A stretch of DNA of 39,756 nucleotides, taken from positions 1 through 39,756 of the forward strand of contig DAIMKF010000018.1 of NCBI GenBank assembly GCA_036721855.1. The letters are read 5' to 3'. Source of the stretch: JAHDNZ01 sp036721855 (lineage in GTDB: Bacteria > Bacillota > DTU065). A model generated the notes under the pieces. The model was not told where the DNA came from and did no database searches. It worked only from the letters and a program-made list of their open reading frames with translations. The first letter of the stretch is position 1; every line of letters begins with the position of its first letter. Position numbers and translations under genes: made by a program. This document shows, piece after piece, positions 31,659-39,756 of this stretch.

Positions 31659-32636
31659 TTGGAGCCGCAAACTATGAGTATTAGTATATTGGCAGGTTTC
31701 ACTGCATTTATAATAGTCTTGATATCCGGGCCTAAATTAATTAGCATGCTTCATAAACTAAAATATGGGCAGACAGTAAGAACAGATGGTCCTCAAACTC
31801 ATTTGAAAAAAAGTGGTATTCCGACGATGGGAGGGGTTTTGTTTCTTACGGGAACAGCACTAAGTACTTTGCTTTTTGCCATAAGATCAGATGAGGCCTT
31901 AATTGCTTTGGCAGTTGTTTTAGGATATGGGCTAATCGGATTTTTAGATGATTTTATAATTGTTAAACACAAACGTACTTTAGGTCTAAAAGCAAGGCAA
32001 AAGCTTTTCTTTCAAATTACTCTCGGACTTATAGTGGGTTTATGGGCTGCTAAAGAGCCTCATATCGGTACTTTGATTTATCTGCCCTGGGGTGGAGCTT
32101 TAGAACTTTCAGCTTGGATTTTTGTACCCTTTGTCTCCTTAGTACTGGTGGCTGTTTCCAATGCTGTAAATATTACCGATGGATTAGACGGTTTAGCAGC
32201 AGGAGCAACTTCAATTGCTCTGATACCATATATTGTTCTTTTGTTTAGAACTGGCAGATGCGATCTTTTAACGTTTACTATGGCACTTTTAGGTAGTTTA
32301 ATTGGGTTTTTGTGGTTTAATGCTTATCCGGCACAGATCTTTATGGGTGATACGGGCTCATTAGCCTTAGGAGCCGCTTTGGGATCTCTTGCTGTTTTAA
32401 CCGGAACAGAATTGTTCTTAGTGGTGATAGGCGGTCTATTTGTGCTTGAAACTTTATCTGATATTATTCAGGTATTTGTTTTCAAAAGAACCGGCAAAAG
32501 AGTCTTTCGCATGGCTCCAATCCACCATCACTTTGAACTGGCTGGTTGGCCGGAGACTAAGATTGTGATGTGCTTTTGGGTAGTGGCGTTATTATTCGCA
32601 GCTGTTGGTTTAGTGCTATTTCTAAGGTTTTGGTAA
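31659..32636 (+). CDS. mraY: phospho-MurNAc-pentapeptide transferase MraY
   Basis: MraY forms lipid I from UDP-MurNAc-pentapeptide and undecaprenyl phosphate in the membrane. About ten membrane segments are visible, with the family signatures FLDDFIIV and KARQKLFFQ, NAVNITDGLDGLAAG, FMGDTGSLALGAALG and MAPIHHHFELAGWPE. The start is uncertain: TTG at 31659 is seven bases after AAGGAGGAAGG and lies in the loop of a small hairpin (GGCTC/GAGCC, 31650-31666); ATG at 31674 is the alternative and has GGAG nine bases upstream. murD, which usually follows, is absent; ftsW begins 17 bases later. Confidence 0.95.
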   Translation: MEPQTMSISILAGFTAFIIVLISGPKLISMLHKLKYGQTVRTDGPQTHLKKSGIPTMGGVLFLTGTALSTLLFAIRSDEALIALAVVLGYGLIGFLDDFIIVKHKRTLGLKARQKLFFQITLGLIVGLWAAKEPHIGTLIYLPWGGALELSAWIFVPFVSLVLVAVSNAVNITDGLDGLAAGATSIALIPYIVLLFRTGRCDLLTFTMALLGSLIGFLWFNAYPAQIFMGDTGSLALGAALGSLAVLTGTELFLVVIGGLFVLETLSDIIQVFVFKRTGKRVFRMAPIHHHFELAGWPETKIVMCFWVVALLFAAVGLVLFLRFW

Positions 32637-32653
32637 TTTGTGAGGTGAAAAAG

Positions 32654-33739
32654 ATGCAGCGCAAAGGACAGATCGACCTCTGGCTGCTTTTAAGTGCTAG
32701 TCTTTTGATAATAATTGGGCTGCTTTCACTGCTTAGTGCCAGCTCGGTTATTTCCTTTCAAGAATATGGCCATGCTTATCATATCTTCTATAAACAAGTT
32801 GTTTTTGTCGGTATTGGTTTATTTGGTTTAATAGTGGCTTTTATATTTCCCCTAGAACACTTAAAAAAACTGAGTTTTTTAATCTTAGTGATAGCGATTC
32901 TACTTTTAATTGTTGTTTTGATTATTGGTGAAGATATAAAGGGTTCCAAGCGCTGGATAATTTTAAAAGTAGGAACACTGCAACCATCCGAAGTGGCTAA
33001 ATTAGCTCTTATTATTTTTTTAGCTCACTATCTTAGCCTTTTAAAAGAGAAAGTCCAAAGTATAAAAGGGTTACTTCCTGTTTTGGTAGTAATAGCTCTA
33101 GTCGCAGGCTTGATTATTTTAGAACCAGATTTAGGTACGACAGTAGCTCTGCTTGGCACCTGCTATTTTATGTTAATCGCTGCCGGAGCAAAGAAAGGTC
33201 ATCTAATCTTACTTCTGGTGTTAGGTATTATAGGGATCATTGGTATGACAATTATTGAGCCGTATCGCCTGGAACGCTTAATGGCTTTACTAAACTATGA
33301 AAAAGACCCTCTCGGAGATGGTTATCAACTGATTCAATCCATCTACGCTTTAGGCTCGGGAGGTTTATTGGGAGCAGGCCTTGGCCAATCGAAACAAAAG
33401 TTTTTATATCTACCTGAAAATCATACTGATTTTATCTTTCCTATTGTAGGAGAAGAACTAGGATTTGTAGGAACTTTTCTAATAGTTGCACTTTTTACCA
33501 TATACGCTTGGCGAGGACTAAGAATTGCTATGCGCACTCAAAATCAGTTTCATTGCCTTTTGGCAGTAGGCTTAACCATGCAGATAACATTTCAGGCTTT
33601 TTTAAATATGGGAGTTGTCACAGGTTTACTACCGGTTACAGGCTTGACACTGCCATTTTTTAGCTCTGGTGGTTCTTCGCTTCTGGTTTCCATGGTCAGT
33701 GTTGGTCTGCTTCTTAACCTTTCACGCTATAGTGACTGA
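32654..33739 (+). CDS. ftsW: SEDS peptidoglycan glycosyltransferase FtsW/SpoVE
   Basis: SEDS proteins polymerise glycan strands from lipid II together with a class B PBP. The 361-residue protein has ten membrane segments and family motifs GSKRWI, QPSEVAKLALI, LILLEPDLGT-like LEPDLGTTV, and the C-terminal TGLTLPFFSSGGSS. The ATG at 32654 follows GAGGTG; the open frame extends 28 codons upstream into mraY without a site. In Bacillus this position is held by the sporulation paralogue spoVE, so division versus sporulation use is undecided. With the PBP of this cluster it forms the probable polymerase/crosslinker pair. Confidence 0.93.
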   Translation: MQRKGQIDLWLLLSASLLIIIGLLSLLSASSVISFQEYGHAYHIFYKQVVFVGIGLFGLIVAFIFPLEHLKKLSFLILVIAILLLIVVLIIGEDIKGSKRWIILKVGTLQPSEVAKLALIIFLAHYLSLLKEKVQSIKGLLPVLVVIALVAGLIILEPDLGTTVALLGTCYFMLIAAGAKKGHLILLLVLGIIGIIGMTIIEPYRLERLMALLNYEKDPLGDGYQLIQSIYALGSGGLLGAGLGQSKQKFLYLPENHTDFIFPIVGEELGFVGTFLIVALFTIYAWRGLRIAMRTQNQFHCLLAVGLTMQITFQAFLNMGVVTGLLPVTGLTLPFFSSGGSSLLVSMVSVGLLLNLSRYSD

Positions 33740-33753
33740 CAAGGAGGGGTTTT

Positions 33754-34860
33754 ATGAGAGCTGTTATAGCTGGTGGTGGTACAGGAGGTCATATCAATCC
33801 CGCTCTCGCAATTGCCAGAGCTTTAGGTGGCCAAATACTCTATATCGGCGGTCAAAAGGGTATTGAAAAAGAGATCTTGCCACAAACTGGCCTAGACTAT
33901 GAACTACTTGATGTCGAAGGATTTCAGCGCCAATTGACCTGGCGCAATTTCCCAACATTAATCAAAGCGTTTAAAGCTACCGGAAAAAGCAAACAACTCC
34001 TCAAAAAATTCCAACCGGATTTAGTGGTTGTAACAGGCGGATATGTGTCAGGACCGGTAGGGCAAGCCGCTTATTCATTGCGGATACCTCTTTTTTTACA
34101 AGAGCAAAATAGCTATCCTGGGGTAACTATTAGACTTCTGGCTAAAAAAGCAGTGCGTATTTTCTTGGGTTCGCGTGGGGCAGAGCGTTTTTTACCTGAG
34201 GAAAAATGTCTATTTACCGGCAATCCAATCCGCGAAGAAATACTACAGGCTAAAAGAGAAGAAGTACGCAGGTTGCTTAAATTGGATCATAAAACCTTGC
34301 TTTTAATTACAGGCGGTTCTCAAGGAGCCAAAGCTATCAATAACTCTTTGCGACCTCTTTACAAGAGACTTTCCGAACGAGAGAATTTGGTTGTTATTCA
34401 TCACACAGGTAAAAATGATTTTCCAAATCTTACTACTGTTAAGAAGACATCTCATCCTGAAATAGCCAAAATCCTAGGCAATGAGGCCCTTAGTATAGAA
34501 AAAAATATATTTATTACTCCGTTTATTAACAACATGGCTCCTATTCTTGCTGCTAGTGATCTAGTAATTTCCAGAGCCGGAGCGATCTTTTTAAGCGAAG
34601 CGGCTGTTTTAGGTGTACCGTTAATTTTAGTACCCTATCCTTATGCCGCTGAAAACCATCAGACATATAATGCCAAGATTTGGGAAGACAAAAAGGCTGG
34701 AGTTTTAATTGCTGAAACTGAATTGGAAAATATTTCTGGAGTGCTTTTTCAGCTGCTTGACAATCCCAAACGTAGAGCAGAAATGGCCTTAAATGCTAAA
34801 ACTTTAGGAAATCCTGGAGCTACTAAGATTATTGTTTCGGAGATAATGACCCATATCTAA
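33754..34860 (+). CDS. murG: lipid II synthase MurG
   Basis: MurG adds GlcNAc to lipid I at the inner face of the membrane. The 368-residue GT-B enzyme starts RAVIAGGGTGGHINPALAIA with the G-loop at 7-13, has a second G-loop ITGGSQGAKAINN and the UDP-GlcNAc-binding stretch ISRAGAIFLSEAAVLGVP with PYPYAAENHQ. GGAGGGG precedes its ATG. murC and murB, frequent next neighbours, are missing; murA follows after a leader hairpin. Confidence 0.96.
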   Translation: MRAVIAGGGTGGHINPALAIARALGGQILYIGGQKGIEKEILPQTGLDYELLDVEGFQRQLTWRNFPTLIKAFKATGKSKQLLKKFQPDLVVVTGGYVSGPVGQAAYSLRIPLFLQEQNSYPGVTIRLLAKKAVRIFLGSRGAERFLPEEKCLFTGNPIREEILQAKREEVRRLLKLDHKTLLLITGGSQGAKAINNSLRPLYKRLSERENLVVIHHTGKNDFPNLTTVKKTSHPEIAKILGNEALSIEKNIFITPFINNMAPILAASDLVISRAGAIFLSEAAVLGVPLILVPYPYAAENHQTYNAKIWEDKKAGVLIAETELENISGVLFQLLDNPKRRAEMALNAKTLGNPGATKIIVSEIMTHI

Positions 34861-34913
34861 TCACCTTCATAGGTTTTAACTCATAATCTGTGAGTGAAGC
34901 CTTCTGAAGGTGA
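34861..34913 (+). promoter_or_regulatory. leader hairpin overlapping the murA ribosome site
   Basis: TCACCTTCA (34861-34869) is perfectly complementary to TGAAGGTGA (34905-34913). A nested stem ACTCA/TGAGT (34879-34883, 34891-34895) and AGG/CCT pairs lie inside. The right arm contains the AAGGTGAGG that serves the murA ATG at 34924, so the folded form would hide the ribosome site. It begins directly after the murG stop and has no U-run. Confidence 0.5.
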
Positions 34914-34923
34914 GGATGATATC

Positions 34924-36183
34924 ATGTCCGAGCTGTTAATATCCGGTGCAAAACCTTTACATGGAAGTGTTAAGGTCTCCGGAGCTAAGAACTCTGTTCT
35001 TAAAATGATGGCAGCTAGTCTTTTAACAAAAGAACCCTGTATTCTAAGAAACGTTCCTAATCTTAGCGATGTTCAGAAAATGCTTGAACTGTTAGTTGAT
35101 TTGGGTACCGAAGCGACCTGGCTAGCACCTGGCACTCTTTATCTTCATAATGCTAACGAAATTAGCAGTTTTGGTTCAGAGGGGCTCATGCGTGAAATGA
35201 GGGCCTCTATTCTGATCTTAGGCCCACTATTGGCAAGAGTGCACAAAGCTCATATTTACTACCCGGGAGGTTGTGCCATTGGCCCAAGACCGATTGATCT
35301 ACATTTAAAAGGTTTAGAATCTATGGGTGCTAACATTGAACAAGAACAAGGGGGAGTACTGTTTCTACACACCAAAAACGGTCTTATTGGCAATCGGATT
35401 TATCTGGATTTTCCTTCAGTAGGAGCGACGGAAAATATTATGATGGCAGCTGTTTTAGCTAAAGGCAGAACTTTGATTGAAAATGCTGCCAGAGAACCTG
35501 AGATCATTGAACTACAGCGTTTTTTGTCAAATTTGGGTGCTAATATACATGGTGCGGGTACGGACACAATTACTATCGAAGGTGTGGATAAATTAAAAGG
35601 TACCGAGTATACAGTTATACCAGATCGTATCGAAGCCGGTTCTTTCTTACTAGCCGGAGCTATTACCGGGGGATGTATCAAGGTCTATGGGGCTAGAGCT
35701 GATCATAACGAAGCTTTGCTTTATAAACTACATGAGGCAGGGGCGGAGTTTTTTATCGGTTCAAATTATATCGAAGTAAAAAACTCAAAAAGAGCCAAAG
35801 CTCTCAGGATTAGAACCATGCCTTATCCGGGATTTCCAACCGATCTTCAGCCGCAAATCTCAGCTTTATTAGCTTTAGCTGACGGCACAAGTTTAGTTAC
35901 CGAGACCGTTTTCCCGGATCGTTTTAAATATATACATGAACTGATTAGATTAGGCGCAAATATCGTTCTTGAAGGTAATTGTGCAATAATTAAAGGAACA
36001 CCTAAATTAAAAGGGGCAAAAGTAGTAGCAACCGATTTAAGAGGTGCAGCCGCACTGGTTTTAGCAGCTCTATCGGCAACGGGCGAATCAACAATCTGTG
36101 GCTTGGAGCATCTCGATCGAGGTTATGAAAAATTGGCGGAAAAACTCATAGGCCTAGGAGCTTTAGTCGAGCGTCACAACTAA
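34924..36183 (+). CDS. murA: UDP-N-acetylglucosamine enolpyruvyl transferase MurA
   Basis: MurA catalyses the first committed step of peptidoglycan synthesis and is the fosfomycin target. From the ATG at 34924 it has 419 residues with Lys22-Asn23 (SGAKNSV) and the catalytic Cys117 in YYPGGCAIGPRPID, so it should be fosfomycin-sensitive; an earlier GTG at 34894 lies inside the leader hairpin. The C-terminal half shows RIEAGSF and FPTDLQPQ, as in the family. Firmicutes often have two MurA paralogues; this is the dcw-linked copy. FtsQ follows after 91 bases. Confidence 0.95.
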   Translation: MSELLISGAKPLHGSVKVSGAKNSVLKMMAASLLTKEPCILRNVPNLSDVQKMLELLVDLGTEATWLAPGTLYLHNANEISSFGSEGLMREMRASILILGPLLARVHKAHIYYPGGCAIGPRPIDLHLKGLESMGANIEQEQGGVLFLHTKNGLIGNRIYLDFPSVGATENIMMAAVLAKGRTLIENAAREPEIIELQRFLSNLGANIHGAGTDTITIEGVDKLKGTEYTVIPDRIEAGSFLLAGAITGGCIKVYGARADHNEALLYKLHEAGAEFFIGSNYIEVKNSKRAKALRIRTMPYPGFPTDLQPQISALLALADGTSLVTETVFPDRFKYIHELIRLGANIVLEGNCAIIKGTPKLKGAKVVATDLRGAAALVLAALSATGESTICGLEHLDRGYEKLAEKLIGLGALVERHN

Positions 36184-36274
36184 ACTAAATCATGGGTAAG
36201 ACGAACCATAAAGAAGGAATTGTCAGATAATAGAAGAAATAAAATAGCCATAGATATTTAGGAGGGCCAATAAT

Positions 36275-36925
36275 ATGAGGCGCAATAACCGGTACTTGCT
36301 TTTTCTTTTCTTAACGTTATCGGGATTTGCACTACTTACCAAAATCTTTAACGTAAAGGTAGTAAATGTTACAGGCAATGTTCTGGCCAATGAAGGACGT
36401 ATTCGCCGGATCATTGGCCAACCTAATCTTTTGTGGACTGATCTAAATCATTTGGCCCAAAAAATAGCTGAAGATAGTTTTATAAACAAGGTAACCATAT
36501 CAGTAAAGGGATTGTCAACTATTAATGTCAAGGTGGACGAGCTAAAACCGCTAGCAAATATTGATCTTAATGGTACATTGCTACAAATTGCAGCCGATGG
36601 TACAATTTTAACAGTAGGTGATACCATTGAGGCTCCAATTCTCAGAGGAATTGAAACCTTCCCGTTTTTACCGGGGAGTAAAATTCCAGTGGAATATGTT
36701 TCTTACTTGCAATTAGTGGAAGCTGTAGAAGATTTAGGCCTTACAGAAATTGTTTTATCAGCTACAGGTACAACTATTAAACTAGGAACTAAATGTGAGG
36801 TGTTTTTAGGACAAGATTTAGAAGAGCCTCAGATTATTCGTCAAAAACTAAAAGAGATAACCATGCGTGGCCAACAGCATAAATATATAGATCTAAGCCC
36901 AAAAGGATATGCACGTGGCCTGTAA
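36275..36925 (+). CDS. ftsQ: cell division protein FtsQ/DivIB
   Basis: FtsQ is the bitopic scaffold protein that binds FtsL and DivIC at the septum. The 216-residue protein has a short cytoplasmic tail, a membrane anchor at about 7-25 and then a POTRA domain (KVVNVTGNVLANEGRIRRII...). The beta domain follows (about 90-200). It is shorter than Bacillus DivIB because it lacks the C-terminal tail. AGGAGGGCC precedes the ATG. Sequence conservation is low, so the name rests on topology, POTRA pattern and place before ftsZ. Confidence 0.85.
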   Translation: MRRNNRYLLFLFLTLSGFALLTKIFNVKVVNVTGNVLANEGRIRRIIGQPNLLWTDLNHLAQKIAEDSFINKVTISVKGLSTINVKVDELKPLANIDLNGTLLQIAADGTILTVGDTIEAPILRGIETFPFLPGSKIPVEYVSYLQLVEAVEDLGLTEIVLSATGTTIKLGTKCEVFLGQDLEEPQIIRQKLKEITMRGQQHKYIDLSPKGYARGL

Positions 36926-36942
36926 GGTCAGGAGGGAAGGAT

Positions 36943-38004
36943 ATGTTGGAGTTTGATCTAGAGAGATCTCAAGTTAGCAACATTAAGGTAGTTGGGGTTG
37001 GTGGTGGAGGAAGTAATGCAGTTAATCGTATGATTGAAGCTAAGGTAAAAGGTGTGGAGTTTATTGCCATGAACACTGATGCCCAGGCCTTACTTCGTTC
37101 AAAAGCAGATACCAAACTGCAACTGGGTGAAAAGTTAACAAGAGGTCTGGGAGCAGGTTCCAATCCCGAAATAGGTAAAAAAGCTGCTGAAGAAACCAGA
37201 GAGGATATATTTAATGTAATTCAAGGTGCAGACATGATCTTTATTGCGGCGGGAATGGGTGGGGGTACAGGCACGGGTGCAGCACCAATTGTAGCCGAAA
37301 TAGCCAGAGAAACGGGAGCACTTACCGTTGGCGTTGTCACCAAGCCCTTTTTCTTTGAAGGCAATAATCGTATGCGTCAAGCCGAAGCAGGACTTGAGAG
37401 TCTCAAGGAAAACGTTGACACACTGATTGTTATCCCCAATGATAAACTGTTAACGATTGCTGAAAAGAATACTACCCTTATCGATGCTTTTAAAATCGCT
37501 GACGATGTATTGCGCCAAGGTGTTCAGGGCATCTCAGATTTAATTGCCATACCTGGGGTGATAAATCTGGATTTTGCAGATGTAAAGACTATTATGTCTT
37601 CAGCCGGGACTGCCATCATGGGCATTGGCAATGCTTCAGGAGAAGACAAAGCCATCAACGCTGCCAAGCAGGCTATAGCCTCGCCCTTACTTGAAACTAG
37701 TATTGTTGGGGCCAAAGGTATTCTTTTAAGTATTACCGGTTCACCGGATATCAGAATTTTAGAAATTACTGAAGCCGCCAAGGTTATTTCTGAGTCGGCA
37801 GACCCTGACGCTAATATTATATTTGGAGCAGTCATAGACGAAAATCTTAATGATGAAGTGCATATAACAGTAATTGCGACTGGATTTGATATGGATAAAG
37901 AAGAGGCTCAAAAAGAAGCTGCTCCCACCAAAGAAGAGATTAAACCTTTTTCCACAGGTCATGATATAGATATACCGATTTTCTTACGCAAACCGAAAAA
38001 TTAA
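36943..38004 (+). CDS. ftsZ: cell division GTPase FtsZ
   Basis: FtsZ polymerises into the Z ring. The 353-residue protein has GVGGGGSNAVNRM (18-30), the tubulin signature GGGTGTGAAP (106-115), the T7 loop NLDFADVK and a C-terminal peptide DIDIPIFLRK that binds FtsA, SepF or EzrA-type partners. The linker is short. ftsA is not found between ftsQ and ftsZ, unlike Bacillus, so membrane attachment may rely on SepF or a distant ftsA. AGGAGGGAAGG precedes the ATG, 17 bases after ftsQ. Confidence 0.98.
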   Translation: MLEFDLERSQVSNIKVVGVGGGGSNAVNRMIEAKVKGVEFIAMNTDAQALLRSKADTKLQLGEKLTRGLGAGSNPEIGKKAAEETREDIFNVIQGADMIFIAAGMGGGTGTGAAPIVAEIARETGALTVGVVTKPFFFEGNNRMRQAEAGLESLKENVDTLIVIPNDKLLTIAEKNTTLIDAFKIADDVLRQGVQGISDLIAIPGVINLDFADVKTIMSSAGTAIMGIGNASGEDKAINAAKQAIASPLLETSIVGAKGILLSITGSPDIRILEITEAAKVISESADPDANIIFGAVIDENLNDEVHITVIATGFDMDKEEAQKEAAPTKEEIKPFSTGHDIDIPIFLRKPKN

Positions 38005-38018
38005 TGCAGGAATAATAT

Positions 38019-38053
38019 CCTCCCTCCGTAACTATCTTACTATGAAGGGGAGG
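38019..38053 (+). promoter_or_regulatory. possible anti-ribosome-site hairpin before spoIIGA
   Basis: CCTCCC at 38019-38024, part of a CCTCCCTCC run, can pair with GGGAGG at 38048-38053, which is the ribosome site for the spoIIGA ATG at 38063. The stem is only six pairs with a 23-base loop, so stability is modest. Confidence 0.35.
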
Positions 38054-38062
38054 TGGCAGGGC

Positions 38063-38953
38063 ATGTCTTTTGTGGTCTATGTTGACCTATTGGCAGCCTG
38101 CTTGGCTGCGGAATTTTGGCGAGATTTTCTTATCCTCTGGGCGGGAGGTGAGATAGCTAACCGAAGACCGCGTCCCGGTGGGCTTTTTTTAGGAGCAATT
38201 TTAGGTAGTCTTTACTATCTTGGCTTTTTACTTATCACCAAAGGTGGTATTCCTCTGTCACCTTGGCTTTTAGCGTTATTATCACTAATTATGCCAGCCT
38301 TAATGGTTTTGATAGCTTTTTATAAACATGATCTTCGCTTGGTTTTACCCTTGGTCTATCTGTTGGCACTTTTGGCAGGGGGTATAGGTTACTGGCTTAG
38401 CTCGATGCATGTACCAAGAATTTGGGTGCTTTTAGGACCTCATGTGGCAGTTTTAATTGTGGCCGAAATTGGCTGGGGTTTACTTCACGAGAGATTTTGG
38501 GAAAGTTTTGGTCAGGTGGCATTGATTGTCGAGATTGGTGAGAAAAAACAGGTAATTAGAGCTCTAATCGATAGTGGTAATGAATTGATCGAGCCGGTAA
38601 GTGGCAAAAGGGTAATCATTGTTGAAAAAAGGGTTTTAAAAACACTTATACCTAGAGATGTTATGGAATCTTTAGATGAGATGACGCCACTATTAACAGG
38701 CAGCAACTATGAATATTGGGGGCGCCGTTTAGTTTTGGTACCCTTTCGTTCTGTCGGTAAAAACAGTGGTGTCTTAACAGGCTTGAGACCAGATGCAGTC
38801 TACCTTAAGCACAAAAGCAAACAAGTTAAGTTACCGGGAGTTATTATTGGGTTAGAAAATAATCCCCTAAGCCACAAAAACGAATATCAAGCCCTGATTC
38901 ATCCTGCTCTGCTAACAAGCCCAAGCGGAGGTGAACAGCGTGAACTGGCTTAA
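38063..38953 (+). CDS. spoIIGA: sporulation sigma-E factor-processing protease SpoIIGA
   Basis: SpoIIGA is the membrane aspartic protease that removes the pro-sequence of sigma-E after the forespore signal SpoIIR arrives. From the ATG at 38063 (GGGGAGGTGG upstream) the protein has 296 residues, close to the Bacillus length; an in-frame ATG at 38042 precedes that site. About five membrane helices fill residues 1-145. The protease half has the active-site motif LIDSGNELIEP with Asp170; as a dimer this single motif supplies both aspartates. It overlaps sigE by 14 bases and follows ftsZ, the standard order in spore formers. Confidence 0.93.
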   Translation: MSFVVYVDLLAACLAAEFWRDFLILWAGGEIANRRPRPGGLFLGAILGSLYYLGFLLITKGGIPLSPWLLALLSLIMPALMVLIAFYKHDLRLVLPLVYLLALLAGGIGYWLSSMHVPRIWVLLGPHVAVLIVAEIGWGLLHERFWESFGQVALIVEIGEKKQVIRALIDSGNELIEPVSGKRVIIVEKRVLKTLIPRDVMESLDEMTPLLTGSNYEYWGRRLVLVPFRSVGKNSGVLTGLRPDAVYLKHKSKQVKLPGVIIGLENNPLSHKNEYQALIHPALLTSPSGGEQRELA

Positions 38954-39668
38954 TATATTTAAAGAAACTAGTCTTCTAAATTTTAAACTGTGGTTGAGCC
39001 GCTTTTTAAGAAGACGGCGTGCTATATATTATGTTGGTTCAAGTGAGGTTTTACCACCGCCTCTTTTACCGGAAGAAGAGAGGGTGTTACTTAGAAAACT
39101 TCAATCAGGTGAAGTCGCTGTTAAAAGCACTTTAATTGAGAGAAACTTAAGACTGGTAGTTTATATTGCCAGAAAGTTCGAAAACACAGGTGTAGGAATT
39201 GAAGACCTAGTTTCTATCGGCACTATAGGTCTAATAAAGGCTGTCAACACCTTTGATTTGGGTAAAAACATAAAACTGGCAACTTATGCTTCCAGATGTA
39301 TAGAAAATGAAATTCTCATGTTTTTAAGACGTCATCAAAGATCGAAGGAGGTCTATCTTGACGATCCCCTAAATACTGACTGGGATGGAAACGAACTTTC
39401 CTGGCTTGATGTTCTTCCAGCTTCAGAAGGTGATGGCGTCTATCAGATTTTGGAAGAAGAGACAGAAAAAGATCTCCTCAAAGCAGCTCTTTTAAAACTT
39501 GAACCACGCGAACAAGAGATAGTAACCTTGCGTTTTGGATTGGGTTCTGGCAGAGAACTAACTCAAAAAGAGGTAGCAGATAAAATGGGTATATCACAAT
39601 CCTATATTTCTCGCTTGGAAAAGAGAATAATGAAAAAGCTGCGGCGAGAGTTAAAAAGATTTGATTAA
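38940..39668 (+). CDS. sigE: pro-sigma-E, early mother-cell sigma factor
   Basis: Sigma-E runs the early mother-cell programme of sporulation. I choose the GTG at 38940, six bases after GGAGGTG; another GTG at 38931 overlaps that site. The product has 242 residues. The first about 28, basic and amphipathic (up to FLRRRRAI), form the pro-peptide; the mature protein should start near YYVGSSEVLPPP as in Bacillus. Region 2 has RNLRLVVYIARKFENTG, DLVSIGTIGLIKAVNTF and LATYASRCIENEILM; region 4 has LTQKEVADKMGISQSYISRLEKRIMKKL. It is coupled to spoIIGA. sigG, usually next, may lie just beyond the window. Confidence 0.96.
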   Translation: MNWLNIFKETSLLNFKLWLSRFLRRRRAIYYVGSSEVLPPPLLPEEERVLLRKLQSGEVAVKSTLIERNLRLVVYIARKFENTGVGIEDLVSIGTIGLIKAVNTFDLGKNIKLATYASRCIENEILMFLRRHQRSKEVYLDDPLNTDWDGNELSWLDVLPASEGDGVYQILEEETEKDLLKAALLKLEPREQEIVTLRFGLGSGRELTQKEVADKMGISQSYISRLEKRIMKKLRRELKRFD

Positions 39669-39699
39669 TTAAAAAGGCTCCTTTCAGGGCAATGTCATT

Positions 39700-39756
39700 A
39701 TGTTAAGAACCGAACAATTGGAACTCAAAAAGACAGAGTATAAGAAATCGTACCCT
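39700..39756 (+). CDS. start of a partial open frame at the window edge
   Basis: An ATG at 39700 opens a frame that runs off the window after 19 codons (MLRTEQLELKKTEYKK...). A CAGGG lies about 12 bases upstream. It does not read like the N terminus of sigma-G, the usual neighbour. Too short to judge. Confidence 0.25.
   Translation, partial: MLRTEQLELKKTEYKKSYP

Noticed and set aside
39692..39706. ATG with a four-codon frame after sigE
   Set aside because: Stops after ATG TCA TTA TGT; not a gene.
1..39756. CRISPR arrays, tRNA and rRNA genes
   Set aside because: Looked for regular spaced repeats and tRNA-like arm patterns and saw none; this was by eye and not a covariance-model search.

Overview
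The window is one contiguous stretch of a low-GC (estimated by eye at about 38%) endospore-forming Firmicutes chromosome, most likely from class Clostridia. Support comes from sigma-H, SpoVK, a SpoVD-type PBP and SpoIIGA/sigma-E, a MurE with the DNPR signature for meso-diaminopimelate, a lexA/yneA SOS pair, strong GGAGG-type ribosome sites and frequent TTG/GTG starts. I cannot name a genus. No tRNA, rRNA or CRISPR array was seen.

Region 1 (1-6,500) is the accessory part and mostly on the minus strand. It holds a possible insertion-sequence end at the left edge, an ArsR-type regulator with an MFS exporter behind a consensus promoter, a DegV lipid-binding protein, a secreted two-domain SGNH hydrolase, and a nucleotidyltransferase followed by an ADP-ribosyltransferase-like gene split by an in-frame TAA.

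Region 2 (6,564-14,522) is a plus-strand RNA/DNA maintenance operon: miaB, a small unknown gene, mutS, mutL, miaA, then spoVK. hfq, often found between miaA and spoVK, is absent there. A secreted DUF4434-type glycosidase-like gene on the minus strand follows.

Region 3 (16,600-24,500) carries a YnbB-type PLP enzyme, speD, an M42 aminopeptidase, sigH, an MgtC-family protein, surE and three small unknown genes. It then has divergent lexA and yneA with LexA-box-like sites between them, and a HAD phosphatase convergent with yneA.

Region 4 (24,700-39,668) is the division and cell-wall (dcw) cluster: mraZ, rsmH, ftsL, a PASTA-containing PBP, murE, murF, mraY, ftsW/spoVE, murG, murA, ftsQ, ftsZ, then spoIIGA and sigE. 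murD, murC, murB and ftsA, often present in such clusters, are missing here, and only one transpeptidase is present. Three MraZ-type repeats lie on the mraZ leader. Hairpins that could mask ribosome sites precede murA and spoIIGA, and a long hairpin separates ftsL from the PBP gene. Together the cluster makes and flips peptidoglycan precursors, builds the Z ring, and at its end encodes the protease/sigma pair that starts the mother-cell programme.
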